DNA from: Bacillota bacterium
Lineage (GTDB): Bacteria > Bacillota > Clostridia > Christensenellales > SZUA-584
Assembly (NCBI GenBank): GCA_023461435.1
Contig: JAEYLC010000036.1
Span: forward strand, 1-31,223
Length of the DNA: 31,223 nucleotides
Direction of reading: 5' to 3'
Part shown: positions 23,434 through 30,471 of the stretch, in pieces
Numbering within the stretch: the first letter of the stretch is position 1
Layout: the number at the start of each line of letters is the position of its first letter
Notes under the pieces: generated by a model
The model's database searches: none
Seen by the model: only the letters and a program-made list of their open reading frames with translations
Told to the model about the DNA's origin: nothing
Position numbers and translations under genes: made by a program

Positions 23434-23461
23434 TTGCGCTATTGCGGCCTTTCGGTATAAT
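23434..23461 (+). promoter_or_regulatory. Promoter of tilS, predicting a ~8-base leader
   Basis: TTGCGC (23434-23439) and a perfect TATAAT (23456-23461) are spaced by 16 bases. The start near 23468 leaves about eight bases before ATG 23477, and no Shine-Dalgarno sequence is present. AGTGT and ACACT form a small dyad at 23417-23433 just upstream. Confidence 0.6.
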
Positions 23462-23476
23462 TGCTAATATAAGCGT

Positions 23477-24814
23477 ATGAAAACGCATATCAGGCAAAAA
23501 TTGATCGAATTTGGCATTAAGCCGGGCGATACCGTCGGCGCGGCTGTGAGCGGCGGCGTGGATTCGATGGTGCTGCTTGATGTGCTGTGCAAATTGCGCG
23601 ATGAACTGAACATAATATTAGTGGCATATCATTTCGAACACGGTATCCGTGAAACCGAGTCGGTGGAGGATATGCGCTTTGTGGAAAAGCAGTGCGCCAA
23701 GCGCGGCGTCGATTGCGTGACGGGCCGTGGGGATGTGATCCGCCGTGCGCGCGAATGGGGCGTCTCGATCGAAACGGCGGCGCGAAAAGCGCGGTATGCG
23801 TTTTTGGATGCGCAGCAGGTCCATTGGATCGCGACGGCGCATCACGCGGGCGATATGGCTGAGACGGTGATCATGAACCTGTGCCGCGGCAGCGGTCTAA
23901 ATGGGCTGTGCGGCATACCCGAGCGTCGCGGGCGGTATATAAGGCCGATGCTCGATATATCGCGTGAAGAGATCGAAAGCTACGCGGCGGATTGCAGTGT
24001 GCAATATGTGCATGACAGCACGAACGACGATACGGCCTATACGCGCAATTACGTGCGCGCGCAGGTGCTGCCAGGGCTCAAAGCCGTCAACGATCAGGCG
24101 CTGAGGCATATCGCGGCCACCGCCAGGCTGCTGGCCGAGGATGAGGCGGCGCTGATGGAAGCGGCGCAAAGCGCGGGCGGTATTGAAAAGACCGAAGACG
24201 GCGCTGCTGTGGATATCGATCTGCTGCTTCGTCAGAACATGGGCGTGCGCAAACGCATGCTGCGGCTCGCGCTGCAGATGGGCTGCGGGCTCACGGACAT
24301 ATCGCAGAGGCATATCGATGATATGCTGAACCTTGCGGAAAAAAGGGTCTCGGGCAAGCTAATAGAGCTGCCGGGCGGCGTGGCGGCGGCGGTGGAATAC
24401 GGCAAACTCAGCGTTGGCAAAAAGAAGGAAAAGAGCTATAATAATATTTTGGTTCGTTTTCGCGGCGAAGGCCGTTATGAGATTGATGCTGTAGCGCTTT
24501 GCTGTGAAACAGGGGCCGGGATCGTCCATGAGCGCAATACGGAATGCTTTGATATTGAAGGCTTGCAAGGCGCGTGCTGGCGGCACAGGCGCGAGGGAGA
24601 TTACATCCGCCCTCTGGGGATGCAGGGAAAAAAGCGCCTTTGCGATTACCTCTCGGACAGAAAGGTGCCGCTTCTCTCGCGCGACAGTCTCGTGGTGCTC
24701 GCAAAGGGCAGTGAGGTGTTCTGGGTTGTCGGCGTGGGCGTGTCGGAAACGACGAAGGTCATGCAAAACGCTCGGTGTTACATTATAAGGTATGGGGAGA
24801 AACAAAATGCATAA
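23477..24814 (+). CDS. tilS: tRNA(Ile)-lysidine synthetase TilS
   Basis: The enzyme converts C34 of the AUA-reading tRNA-Ile to lysidine with ATP. The protein has 445 residues, like the long B. subtilis form. The PP-loop is SGGVDS (25-30), with family segments HFEHGIRETESVEDMRFVEKQC, ARKARYAFL, ATAHHAGDMAETVIMNL and RPMLDISREEIE. The C-terminal lysidine-tRNA domain includes GDYIRPLGMQGKKRLCDYLSDRKVP. The next gene, hpt, overlaps its stop by eight bases, the same tilS-hpt-ftsH order as in many Bacillota. Confidence 0.96.
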   Translation: MKTHIRQKLIEFGIKPGDTVGAAVSGGVDSMVLLDVLCKLRDELNIILVAYHFEHGIRETESVEDMRFVEKQCAKRGVDCVTGRGDVIRRAREWGVSIETAARKARYAFLDAQQVHWIATAHHAGDMAETVIMNLCRGSGLNGLCGIPERRGRYIRPMLDISREEIESYAADCSVQYVHDSTNDDTAYTRNYVRAQVLPGLKAVNDQALRHIAATARLLAEDEAALMEAAQSAGGIEKTEDGAAVDIDLLLRQNMGVRKRMLRLALQMGCGLTDISQRHIDDMLNLAEKRVSGKLIELPGGVAAAVEYGKLSVGKKKEKSYNNILVRFRGEGRYEIDAVALCCETGAGIVHERNTECFDIEGLQGACWRHRREGDYIRPLGMQGKKRLCDYLSDRKVPLLSRDSLVVLAKGSEVFWVVGVGVSETTKVMQNARCYIIRYGEKQNA

Positions 24815-25346
24815 CGACATCAAAAGGGTGCTTTACACGGAAGAGCAGCTTAAGGAAAGGGTCAAGGAACTGGCGGCTCAAATCAGGCAGGAGATGGCGG
24901 GGCAGGAAATACTCACGGTCGGCGTTCTCCGCGGCGCCGTGATGTTTTATGCCGATCTGGTCCGTGAGCTTGACATTCCGATCCATATGAATTTTATGTC
25001 GGTGTCGAGCTATGGAAAAGCGTCGACGTCGTCGGGCGCGGTGCGTATCCAATACGACCTGGAAGAGGACATCGCGGGCAAAAATGTGCTGATCGTTGAG
25101 GATATCGTGGATTCGGGTCTGACCTTGCAATATCTGACCAAAACACTCAAATCGCGCAACCCGGCCATGCTTCGAACATGCTGCCTTTTCGATAAACCCG
25201 AGCGGCGCACGGTCGATTTTCAGGCGGATTATGTGGGCTTTGTGGTTCCGGATGTGTTCATTGTCGGCTATGGCCTCGATTATGCGGAAAAATACCGGAA
25301 TTTAAAATATATCGGCGAACTCAAACCGGAGGTTTATGCGCGCTGA
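24807..25346 (+). CDS. hpt: Hypoxanthine phosphoribosyltransferase
   Basis: This purine salvage enzyme makes IMP or GMP from the free base and PRPP. I use ATG 24807, six bases after GGGGAGA; an in-frame ATG at 24792 lies upstream of that site. The protein has 179 residues with the PRPP-binding VLIVEDIVDSGLT (94-106), the flexible-loop SSYGKAS and the C-terminal FIVGYGLDYAEKYRNL. It overlaps tilS by eight bases and is followed by ftsH after its own promoter. Confidence 0.96.
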   Translation: MHNDIKRVLYTEEQLKERVKELAAQIRQEMAGQEILTVGVLRGAVMFYADLVRELDIPIHMNFMSVSSYGKASTSSGAVRIQYDLEEDIAGKNVLIVEDIVDSGLTLQYLTKTLKSRNPAMLRTCCLFDKPERRTVDFQADYVGFVVPDVFIVGYGLDYAEKYRNLKYIGELKPEVYAR

Positions 25347-25387
25347 AAGCGGCTGCCATTGTTTAAATAACGTTCATAACTGCCGAA

Positions 25388-25416
25388 TTGAAAAGCATAT
25401 GCCGTTATGATACAAT
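25388..25416 (+). promoter_or_regulatory. Promoter of ftsH
   Basis: TTGAAA (25388-25393) and TACAAT (25411-25416) are spaced by 17 bases, with TG one base before the -10. Start near 25423 gives a ~27-base leader carrying GAGGAGG. Confidence 0.65.
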
Positions 25417-25449
25417 GGTCAGACAAAGTAAAATGAGGAGGAAAACACT

Positions 25450-27363
25450 TTGAAGAAATCAGCTCGTGGATCGCTGATATATATACTTGGATTTGCACTG
25501 GTTCTGGTTTTGATCAATATGTTAACCGCGGCCAATACAACTGATTCGCGCGTTATTGAATATGATACGTTTTTAGAGCATGTGAAAGACAAGCAGATTG
25601 AAAATGTGGTGCTCATGGATCACCAGCTTTATGCTCGAAAAGTCGGTTCGCAGGTGGTGGAGGATAAATTCCCGGGTGAGTACGATTACAATGTATACAT
25701 ACCGGATCTTGAGCAGTTTAATAACGACCTAAAAGCCATCACCGGGGCGACAAATCCGCTGGATTACGGCTTTAAAAGCTACGACACGATACCGCAGCCC
25801 GAGCCCTCAATTTTTGAAGTGCTGCTGCCGTATCTGATTCCCACCGCGATCGTTGTGCTGTTCTTTTACTTCATCATGCGCCAGCAGCAGGGCAGCGGCA
25901 ATAAGGCGCTGTCCTTCGGGAAATCCCGCGCGCGCATGCAGGTGAACGACAAGCACAGAAAAACGTTCGACGATGTGGCGGGCGCCGACGAAGAAAAAGC
26001 CGAGCTTGCGGAAATCGTGGACTTTTTGAAAAACCCCAAGCGCTTTATCGATCTCGGCGCGCGCATACCCAAGGGCGTGCTGCTGGTGGGGCCTCCGGGC
26101 GGCGGCAAAACGTTGCTGGCCAAAGCGGTGGCCGGGGAAGCGGGTGTGCCGTTTTTCTCGATCAGCGGCTCGGATTTTGTGGAAATGTTCGTCGGCGTGG
26201 GCGCATCGCGCGTGCGCGATATGTTTGAAAACGCGAAAAAGAACTCGCCCTGCATACTGTTCATCGACGAGATCGACGCCGTGGGGCGCCAGAGAGGCAG
26301 CGGCCTTGGCGGCGGCCACGACGAACGCGAGCAAACGCTCAATCAGCTGCTTGTGGAAATGGACGGCTTCCAGACCAACGAAGGCATCATCATACTCGCG
26401 GCGACCAACCGCAAGGATATCCTCGATCCCGCGCTGCTGCGTCCGGGCCGGTTCGACAGGCAGATCGTCGTCAACTATCCGGATGTGAAGGGCCGCGAGG
26501 AAATATTGCGCGTGCATGCCAAGGGCAAGCCGCTGGCGGACGATGTCGACCTAAAGGTGCTTGCCAAGCGCACACCCGGCTTTATCGGCGCGGATCTCGA
26601 GAACGTGCTCAATGAGGCGGCGATACTCACGGCGCGCGCCAAGAAGCAGCGCATCACCATGGTGGAAGTGGAAGAAGCGATTACGCGTGTGATTGCGGGG
26701 CCGGAAAAAAAATCCCGCGTGATCACCGACAAGGATAAACGGTGCACGGCCTATCATGAGGTGGGACACGCGATCTGCGCCAAGGCTCAGCCCGAGTGCG
26801 ATCCTGTGCATGAGGTGTCGATCATCCCGAGAGGCATGGCTGCGGGTTATACGATGACGCTGCCCGAGGAAGACAATCAGCACGTATTTAAGAGCAAGCT
26901 GCTCGCCGACCTCACGATGATGCTGGGCGGCCGGGCGGCGGAGAAGCTGATACTTGGAGACGTGAGCACGGGCGCCGTGAGCGATCTGCAGCGCGCTTCG
27001 GACATTGCGCGCAATATGGTCATCAAATTCGGCATGAGCGATGAGATCGGCCCGTTCTTCCTTGGCAGCAATCAGGAGCTTTTCCTTGGCAAGGAGATTG
27101 GCCATACCAAGACATATTCGGAGGATCTGGCTTTCAAGGTGGATGTTGAGACGAAAAAGATACTCGACAACGCTTTTAAGAAGGCGCAGGATATACTGAA
27201 GGAAAAGGAAGATCTGCTGCATAAAATTGCCGCCGTGCTGATAGAACGCGAGAAAATAGACGGCGAAGAGTTTGAAAAGCTCTGGAACGGTGAGGAGCTT
27301 CCCCCGTTTGAGAAGGCGGAAAGCAAAGAGGAGAAAAACCCGGAAACGACCGTGGAAGCATAA
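25450..27363 (+). CDS. ftsH: ATP-dependent zinc metalloprotease FtsH
   Basis: This membrane-bound AAA+ protease degrades membrane and regulatory proteins. The product is 637 residues from TTG 25450, with GAGGAGG before it. Order: TM1 (~10-28), extracytoplasmic domain (~29-115), TM2 (~120-140), AAA domain, peptidase domain. Walker A is G214-PPGGGKT-221, with Gly218 where FtsH usually has Thr; Walker B is LFIDEIDA; the second region of homology is ATNRKDILDPALLRPGRFDR. The zinc site is H436-EVGH-440. The acidic C-terminal tail is variable. It ends in an intrinsic terminator and is monocistronic. Confidence 0.97.
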   Translation: MKKSARGSLIYILGFALVLVLINMLTAANTTDSRVIEYDTFLEHVKDKQIENVVLMDHQLYARKVGSQVVEDKFPGEYDYNVYIPDLEQFNNDLKAITGATNPLDYGFKSYDTIPQPEPSIFEVLLPYLIPTAIVVLFFYFIMRQQQGSGNKALSFGKSRARMQVNDKHRKTFDDVAGADEEKAELAEIVDFLKNPKRFIDLGARIPKGVLLVGPPGGGKTLLAKAVAGEAGVPFFSISGSDFVEMFVGVGASRVRDMFENAKKNSPCILFIDEIDAVGRQRGSGLGGGHDEREQTLNQLLVEMDGFQTNEGIIILAATNRKDILDPALLRPGRFDRQIVVNYPDVKGREEILRVHAKGKPLADDVDLKVLAKRTPGFIGADLENVLNEAAILTARAKKQRITMVEVEEAITRVIAGPEKKSRVITDKDKRCTAYHEVGHAICAKAQPECDPVHEVSIIPRGMAAGYTMTLPEEDNQHVFKSKLLADLTMMLGGRAAEKLILGDVSTGAVSDLQRASDIARNMVIKFGMSDEIGPFFLGSNQELFLGKEIGHTKTYSEDLAFKVDVETKKILDNAFKKAQDILKEKEDLLHKIAAVLIEREKIDGEEFEKLWNGEELPPFEKAESKEEKNPETTVEA

Positions 27364-27378
27364 ATATTGGATTTTTTC

Positions 27379-27420
27379 AAGAGTCCCTGTGTAAAAAATA
27401 CGGGACTCTTTATTTTTTTT
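27379..27420 (+). terminator. Intrinsic terminator of ftsH
   Basis: AAGAGTCCC (27379-27387) pairs with GGGACTCTT (27402-27410) around a 14-base loop and is followed by TATTTTTTTT. Confidence 0.9.
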
Positions 27421-27469
27421 AAAAAATATGCTAAAGTATTTAATGTAAATACCGATAGAAAAAGAAAAA

Positions 27470-27590
27470 GGCATACTTGCCAGACGGCAAGAGTGCCAAA
27501 ACCGCGGGGCAAAAGCATGGACGCTCATAGCCGGGCCGCAGACATAGATCAAATATGGATGTCCTTGCTGCCATGTGAGGGCGTTTTTGT
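27470..27590 (+). promoter_or_regulatory. Structured leader with terminator before a small gene
   Basis: Three hairpins follow each other. The first is GGCA/TGCC (27470-27473, 27494-27497) enclosing CTTGCC/GGCAAG (27476-27481, 27486-27491). The second is GCGG-GGC / GCC-CCGC (27504-27510, 27530-27539). The third is GTCCTTGC/GTGAGGGC (27561-27568, 27575-27582) followed by GTTTTTGT, a terminator-like end. A start codon with a strong ribosome site follows at 27635. The arrangement suggests attenuation, but I recognise no riboswitch class. Confidence 0.45.
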
Positions 27591-27634
27591 ATCGGTGTTT
27601 CGATCATAAGACAAGGCGAAAGGAGGAGGTAAGT

Positions 27635-27910
27635 ATGGATACGTTATATGATGTCATTCATTCGCAGCCGGTCACAAACAGGCTGTATCAAATGAACAAG
27701 CTCAGCGAAGAAATAGCGAAATCGAAGCCGCTTGCGATTGCGAACTCTGAAGACGCAGAGATCGGCAATAACAGCAAAGACGAGATGTCATATGCGGTCA
27801 AATTTACGCGCGAAGCCAAACAGCTGCCGGAATTGCAAAAGAGACTTCAGCCATCCGATTTGGGTGAGAAGTTCCGCGCACCCGCTCCCTCTGATTCATC
27901 GTCCAAGTAA
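27635..27910 (+). CDS. Small protein of unknown function
   Basis: The protein has 91 residues from ATG 27635, with the strong site AAAGGAGGAGGT directly upstream. It is hydrophilic, with no signal peptide or membrane segment. The first half is helix-prone (MDTLYDVIHSQPVTNRLYQMNKLSEEIAKS); the end is Pro/Ser/Lys-rich (FRAPAPSDSSSK) and probably disordered. I do not recognise the family. It is preceded by a structured leader with a terminator and followed by a bidirectional terminator, so it is its own unit. The strong ribosome site argues that it is real. Confidence 0.7.
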   Translation: MDTLYDVIHSQPVTNRLYQMNKLSEEIAKSKPLAIANSEDAEIGNNSKDEMSYAVKFTREAKQLPELQKRLQPSDLGEKFRAPAPSDSSSK

Positions 27911-27986
27911 GATTCAATTAAAATCGTGTGATACGGCTCGGGCAGAGGCCAAATGGCTTGCGTGGGCCGTCGTTTTGTTGCGCGGA

Positions 27987-28083
27987 AATGTTAAAAGCCT
28001 TTGCGGAATCCGCGAAGGCTTTTAACATAGTATATTATTATTGGTGGTGGTGGTGCGTATGTTGGGTGGCTTTCTCAAGCCAC
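27987..28083 (-). ncRNA. Candidate small RNA, about 95 nt
   Basis: The predicted start, 28083, is seven bases after a perfect TATAAT. The RNA would open with hairpin GUGGCUU-GAGA-AAGCCAC (28083-28066). A long single-stranded C/A-rich stretch follows, with four CACC-type repeats and then AAUAAUAAU (28057-28035). It would end at the 17-bp terminator hairpin 28026-27990. No start codon with a ribosome site is visible on this strand within it. The CACC repeats could pair with GGUGG/GGAGG ribosome-binding sites in mRNAs (inference). I recognise no known RNA family. Confidence 0.55.
27990..28026. terminator. Bidirectional 17-bp terminator hairpin
   Basis: GTTAAAAGCCTTTGCGG (27990-28006) pairs with 28010-28026 over 17 positions with one G-T pair and an AAT loop. 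A/T runs lie inside both ends, so it can end the small gene on the plus strand and the candidate RNA on the minus strand. Confidence 0.85.
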
Positions 28084-28089
28084 GCGTTT

Positions 28090-28118
28090 ATTATACAACA
28101 GAGATGCCATCTTGTCAA
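28090..28118 (-). promoter_or_regulatory. Perfect consensus sigma-A promoter on the minus strand
   Basis: On the minus strand TTGACA (28118-28113) and TATAAT (28095-28090) are separated by exactly 17 bases, a 12/12 match. No protein gene follows on that strand; it points at the candidate small RNA. Confidence 0.8.
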
Positions 28119-28247
28119 ACAATTGTAACAAATAAGTAATAAAATTTTATGAAATGTAAATATAGCTTCATGAATAGGCGTTTTTGCAGCCGAATCATAT
28201 GAAATGGCCCGGTGTATGCGAAGCGGCTACTTTTCACATCATAAATA

Positions 28248-28256
28248 TGGTATACT
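28248..28256 (+). promoter_or_regulatory. Extended -10 promoter of rsmA, leaderless start
   Basis: TGGTATACT is an extended -10 element ending seven bases before ATG 28263. Transcription is expected to begin at or next to the A of the ATG. There is no clear -35 and no ribosome-binding site. Confidence 0.55.
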
Positions 28257-28262
28257 CGTCCA

Positions 28263-29153
28263 ATGAATAAAAACATGACATCTCCGACCGTATTGAAGGC
28301 GCTTATGGAAAAATACCATGTCTCGCCGCTGAAAAGGTTCGGACAAAACTTTTTAATAGACGGCAATATTGCGGATAACATCGCGAATGCGGCAATGCCG
28401 AAAGGAATGTGCGCGCTGGAGATTGGCCCCGGGATGGGCGCGCTCACGAGCCGTCTGCTTGAGCGGGCGCAGGTGGTGGCGGCCTATGAAATCGATTCGG
28501 GGCTGTCGGAAGCGCTGCGCGGTATTTTTGCGGATGAGCCGCGGTTTCATCTTTTCCATCAGGATTTTCTGAAGGCGGACCTGATCGGTGACCTCGGTGC
28601 GGTCTTTGAAGACAAGGCTGTCTATGTGGCTGCCAATCTGCCCTATTACATCACCTCTCCGTGTATCATGAAGCTTGTGGAATCAAAGCTTAATATCGTG
28701 TCGATGACGGTCATGGTGCAAAAAGAGGTGGCGGAGCGGCTTTGTGCGGCGCCCGGCAGCAAAGATTATGGCGCCATCACAGCCGCTGTCGGCTTTTTTG
28801 CGCAGCCAAAGCTGCTTTTTAACGTATCGGCGGGATGCTTTTATCCGAAGCCCGATGTGGCGTCGGCGGTGGTACAGTTCGTCGTGAACCGCAGGCAGGG
28901 GGCAGATGCAGGTGCGTATCTCAAAACGGTTAAAGGGCTGTTTGCGATGCGCCGCAAGACGATCAGAAGCAATTTGCGGCAGAGCTTTGGCCTTTCAGCC
29001 GAGCTCGCGGGGCGTGTGCTGGAAGAGACGCGAATTGATGAAAACGCAAGAGCAGAAACGCTAAGCGTCAATCAATTTGAACATATATCACTGATTCTAA
29101 AAAAATATATCGATATTTTTTCAGATCCGGCAGGAGATAAGGATTTTATGTAG
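28263..29153 (+). CDS. rsmA: 16S rRNA dimethyladenosine transferase RsmA (KsgA)
   Basis: The enzyme uses SAM to dimethylate two adjacent adenines in the 3' terminal hairpin of 16S rRNA; loss of its activity gives kasugamycin resistance in other bacteria. The protein has 296 residues. The SAM site is EIGPGMG (53-59), the acidic E in AAYEIDSGL is present, and the catalytic motif is NLPYYIT (125-131). The start RFGQNFLID region near residue 25 is typical. The start codon has no ribosome site and sits on the predicted transcription start. Confidence 0.96.
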   Translation: MNKNMTSPTVLKALMEKYHVSPLKRFGQNFLIDGNIADNIANAAMPKGMCALEIGPGMGALTSRLLERAQVVAAYEIDSGLSEALRGIFADEPRFHLFHQDFLKADLIGDLGAVFEDKAVYVAANLPYYITSPCIMKLVESKLNIVSMTVMVQKEVAERLCAAPGSKDYGAITAAVGFFAQPKLLFNVSAGCFYPKPDVASAVVQFVVNRRQGADAGAYLKTVKGLFAMRRKTIRSNLRQSFGLSAELAGRVLEETRIDENARAETLSVNQFEHISLILKKYIDIFSDPAGDKDFM

Positions 29154-29322
29154 AATAATCAAATATGGCAGAGAGTTAAGGTTTATAAAAATGCAAGTTG
29201 ACAGTAAGATTCCGTCAAAGATTGTGAAAAAATAAACCCCACACCATCTGTTTTCGGGTTTCGAAGCAGTTTAAAAAGCGTAAAGGGCTTATAAGCTTTT
29301 TGCATAAAAGATACACAGCATG

Positions 29323-29350
29323 AAGAGCGGGTTCTCCCGCTCTTTGTGTT
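29323..29350 (+). terminator. Probable terminator downstream of rsmA
   Basis: AAGAGCGGG (29323-29331) pairs perfectly with CCCGCTCTT (29336-29344) around TTCT, followed by TGTGTTTAT. It is about 170 bases beyond the rsmA stop; nothing else is visible between 29154 and 29322. Confidence 0.7.
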
Positions 29351-29361
29351 TATGCGGCGAT

Positions 29362-29391
29362 GATAAAAGGACGGGCAGTGAACCCGTCCTT
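29362..29391 (-). terminator. Terminator of the minus-strand YvlD-type operon
   Basis: AAGGACGGG and CCCGTCCTT (29391-29383 and 29375-29367 on the minus strand) pair around TTCACTG and run into TTTTAT. It lies 16 bases past the stop of the last gene. Confidence 0.8.
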
Positions 29392-29406
29392 GGAACGATG
29401 AAGCTG

Positions 29407-29772
29407 TTATGCGATCTGTTTGGCTTTGACAATCGCTCTGATCGCCCGCACACAGTCGTCCGCGAGCATGATGACCAGCGAGACAAGCAGCATCGCCCAG
29501 AAGCCCGCGGTGATCGGCCCGCCGATGATCGCGTTGGCAATCACGAGCGACAGCAGGTTCGCAAAGACGCTCGCAATGCCAAACGTGATCAAGTTAAAAG
29601 GCAGCGCGATTGCGACGAATATCGGGCGCAGTATCATGTTGACCAGAGCGAGCATCAGCGCCGCCCACAGCGCCGTGAGGGCTGTGCCGGGCAGCAGGCC
29701 GATCGCCCAGGCGCCCAGCAGTATGAGGTAATACACGACAGCTTTAGTCATATAACGTATTAAAAATTTCAT
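29407..29772 (-). CDS. YvlD-like four-helix membrane protein (phage-holin-4-2 family)
   Basis: The protein has 121 residues from ATG 29772, eight bases after GAGG; an ATG at 29778 is too close to that site. It consists of four hydrophobic helices with basic ends. The family segments are LVNMILRPIFVAIALPFNLITFGI and the glycine-containing last helices. Despite the name these are chromosomal membrane proteins, not phage lysis holins; B. subtilis yvlD sits in an envelope-stress operon. Here it is the last gene of a four-gene unit that includes a SHOCT-like protein, the same pairing. Confidence 0.88.
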   Translation of the reverse strand: MKFLIRYMTKAVVYYLILLGAWAIGLLPGTALTALWAALMLALVNMILRPIFVAIALPFNLITFGIASVFANLLSLVIANAIIGGPITAGFWAMLLVSLVIMLADDCVRAIRAIVKAKQIA

Positions 29773-29777
29773 ATCCA

Positions 29778-30053
29778 TCACCTCAGCAATAATCTGACCC
29801 TGACGCTCGTATCTTTGGACCGGACATTGACATCGGCCAGGTCCAAAGGCCCATATGCCTTGATCTGCGCGATAAGCTGCTCCAAAGAGGTCATCACTGC
29901 CTGCACCTTGGCGCTTGTGAACCGAAACAGCGAGAGCAGATCGGCGATTCCTTCGATCACTTCGGCCAGGCATCTGAAAGGGAATAAGACGATGATCGGA
30001 AAGAAGCCGATGCGCACGGTGGCGATCACAAGGCTGTTCTTCCTAATCGACAT
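29778..30053 (-). CDS. Small protein with SHOCT-operon-like C-terminal tail
   Basis: The protein has 91 residues and overlaps the upstream gene by 11 bases. A hydrophobic N-terminal segment (VIATVRIGFFPIIVLFPFRCLAEV, ~9-32) may lie in the membrane. The last ~35 residues (SLEQLIAQIKAYGPLDLADVNVRSKDTSVRVRLLLR) resemble the end of the preceding gene product (ELIELFEDGEISEELVNVDTGDDVQGAKVRVYVD) in order and strand pattern. I do not know a family for it. Tight overlap on both sides supports a real gene. Confidence 0.7.
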   Translation of the reverse strand: MSIRKNSLVIATVRIGFFPIIVLFPFRCLAEVIEGIADLLSLFRFTSAKVQAVMTSLEQLIAQIKAYGPLDLADVNVRSKDTSVRVRLLLR

Positions 30054-30453
30054 AAACTCTCACCTTTGCCCCTTGAACATCGTCGCCGGTGTCCACATTG
30101 ACGAGCTCCTCGCTGATTTCACCGTCTTCAAACAGCTCGATCAGCTCCTTTAAGTTGATTTCATCAAGATTGATACCTTGTTCGGCCAGCTCTTTCTTGG
30201 TGTCTTTGGGAATGAAGGACATCAGGCCAATCGCTTTTCTGGCCAGCGCGAGCGGAACGTTGACATTGACGCGCGCCTGTTCTTTTTTATCCGGGTCTTT
30301 CACATCCACGCGCACGCGCAGCATCGAGTTTTTCTTGCCGGTTTTTTTGACGGGCGCTTCGGTTCCCATCGCGGTCAGCAGCTTCTCGCCGTCCTCGGGC
30401 GAAATCTTGCCTTCGCGGACCATTTCAAGTACCTTTAGAATTTCCTCATTCAT
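30043..30453 (-). CDS. SHOCT-like domain protein (YvlB/LiaX N-terminal type)
   Basis: The protein has 136 residues, no membrane segment. It starts with the short helical hairpin typical of YvlB/LiaX proteins (MNEEILKVLEMVREGKISPEDGEKLLTAM). A basic linker follows, then a beta-alpha core (MLRVRVDVKD, VNVNVPLALARKAIGLM, GINLDEINLKELIELFEDG) and an acidic end. The DUF4097 adhesin-like domain of full YvlB is missing. In Enterococcus and Bacillus such proteins belong to cell-envelope stress responses. GAGGAA precedes ATG 30453. Confidence 0.85.
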   Translation of the reverse strand: MNEEILKVLEMVREGKISPEDGEKLLTAMGTEAPVKKTGKKNSMLRVRVDVKDPDKKEQARVNVNVPLALARKAIGLMSFIPKDTKKELAEQGINLDEINLKELIELFEDGEISEELVNVDTGDDVQGAKVRVYVD

Positions 30454-30471
30454 TTTTGATTCCTCAGCTTT

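Noticed and set aside
27470..27540. Cyclic-di-GMP (GEMM-I) riboswitch
   Set aside because: Fragments such as GGGCAAA and GGACGC occur, but the GNRA-capped helix between them and the receptor spacing are missing.
27367..27609. 80-codon open frame after ftsH
   Set aside because: It begins in the ftsH terminator and runs through the structured leader; composition follows the hairpins and not a protein.
28041..28056. His-tag or vector-like CACCACCACCACC run
   Set aside because: It lies in natural intergenic DNA between promoter and terminator, with stops immediately after, and has no vector sequence around it.
27928..28128. 66-codon Trp-rich frame as a tryptophan leader peptide
   Set aside because: No ribosome site, no aromatic-biosynthesis gene follows, and the minus-strand RNA accounts for the repeats better.
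29407..29772. Prophage holin
   Set aside because: The holin-4-2 family name is historical; no other phage genes are present and the operon context is the yvl-like chromosomal one.
29407..29973. 188-codon version of the YvlD-like gene
   Set aside because: The first 65 codons overlap the neighbouring gene in another frame, are Arg-rich and unlike the family; ATG 29772 has the ribosome site.
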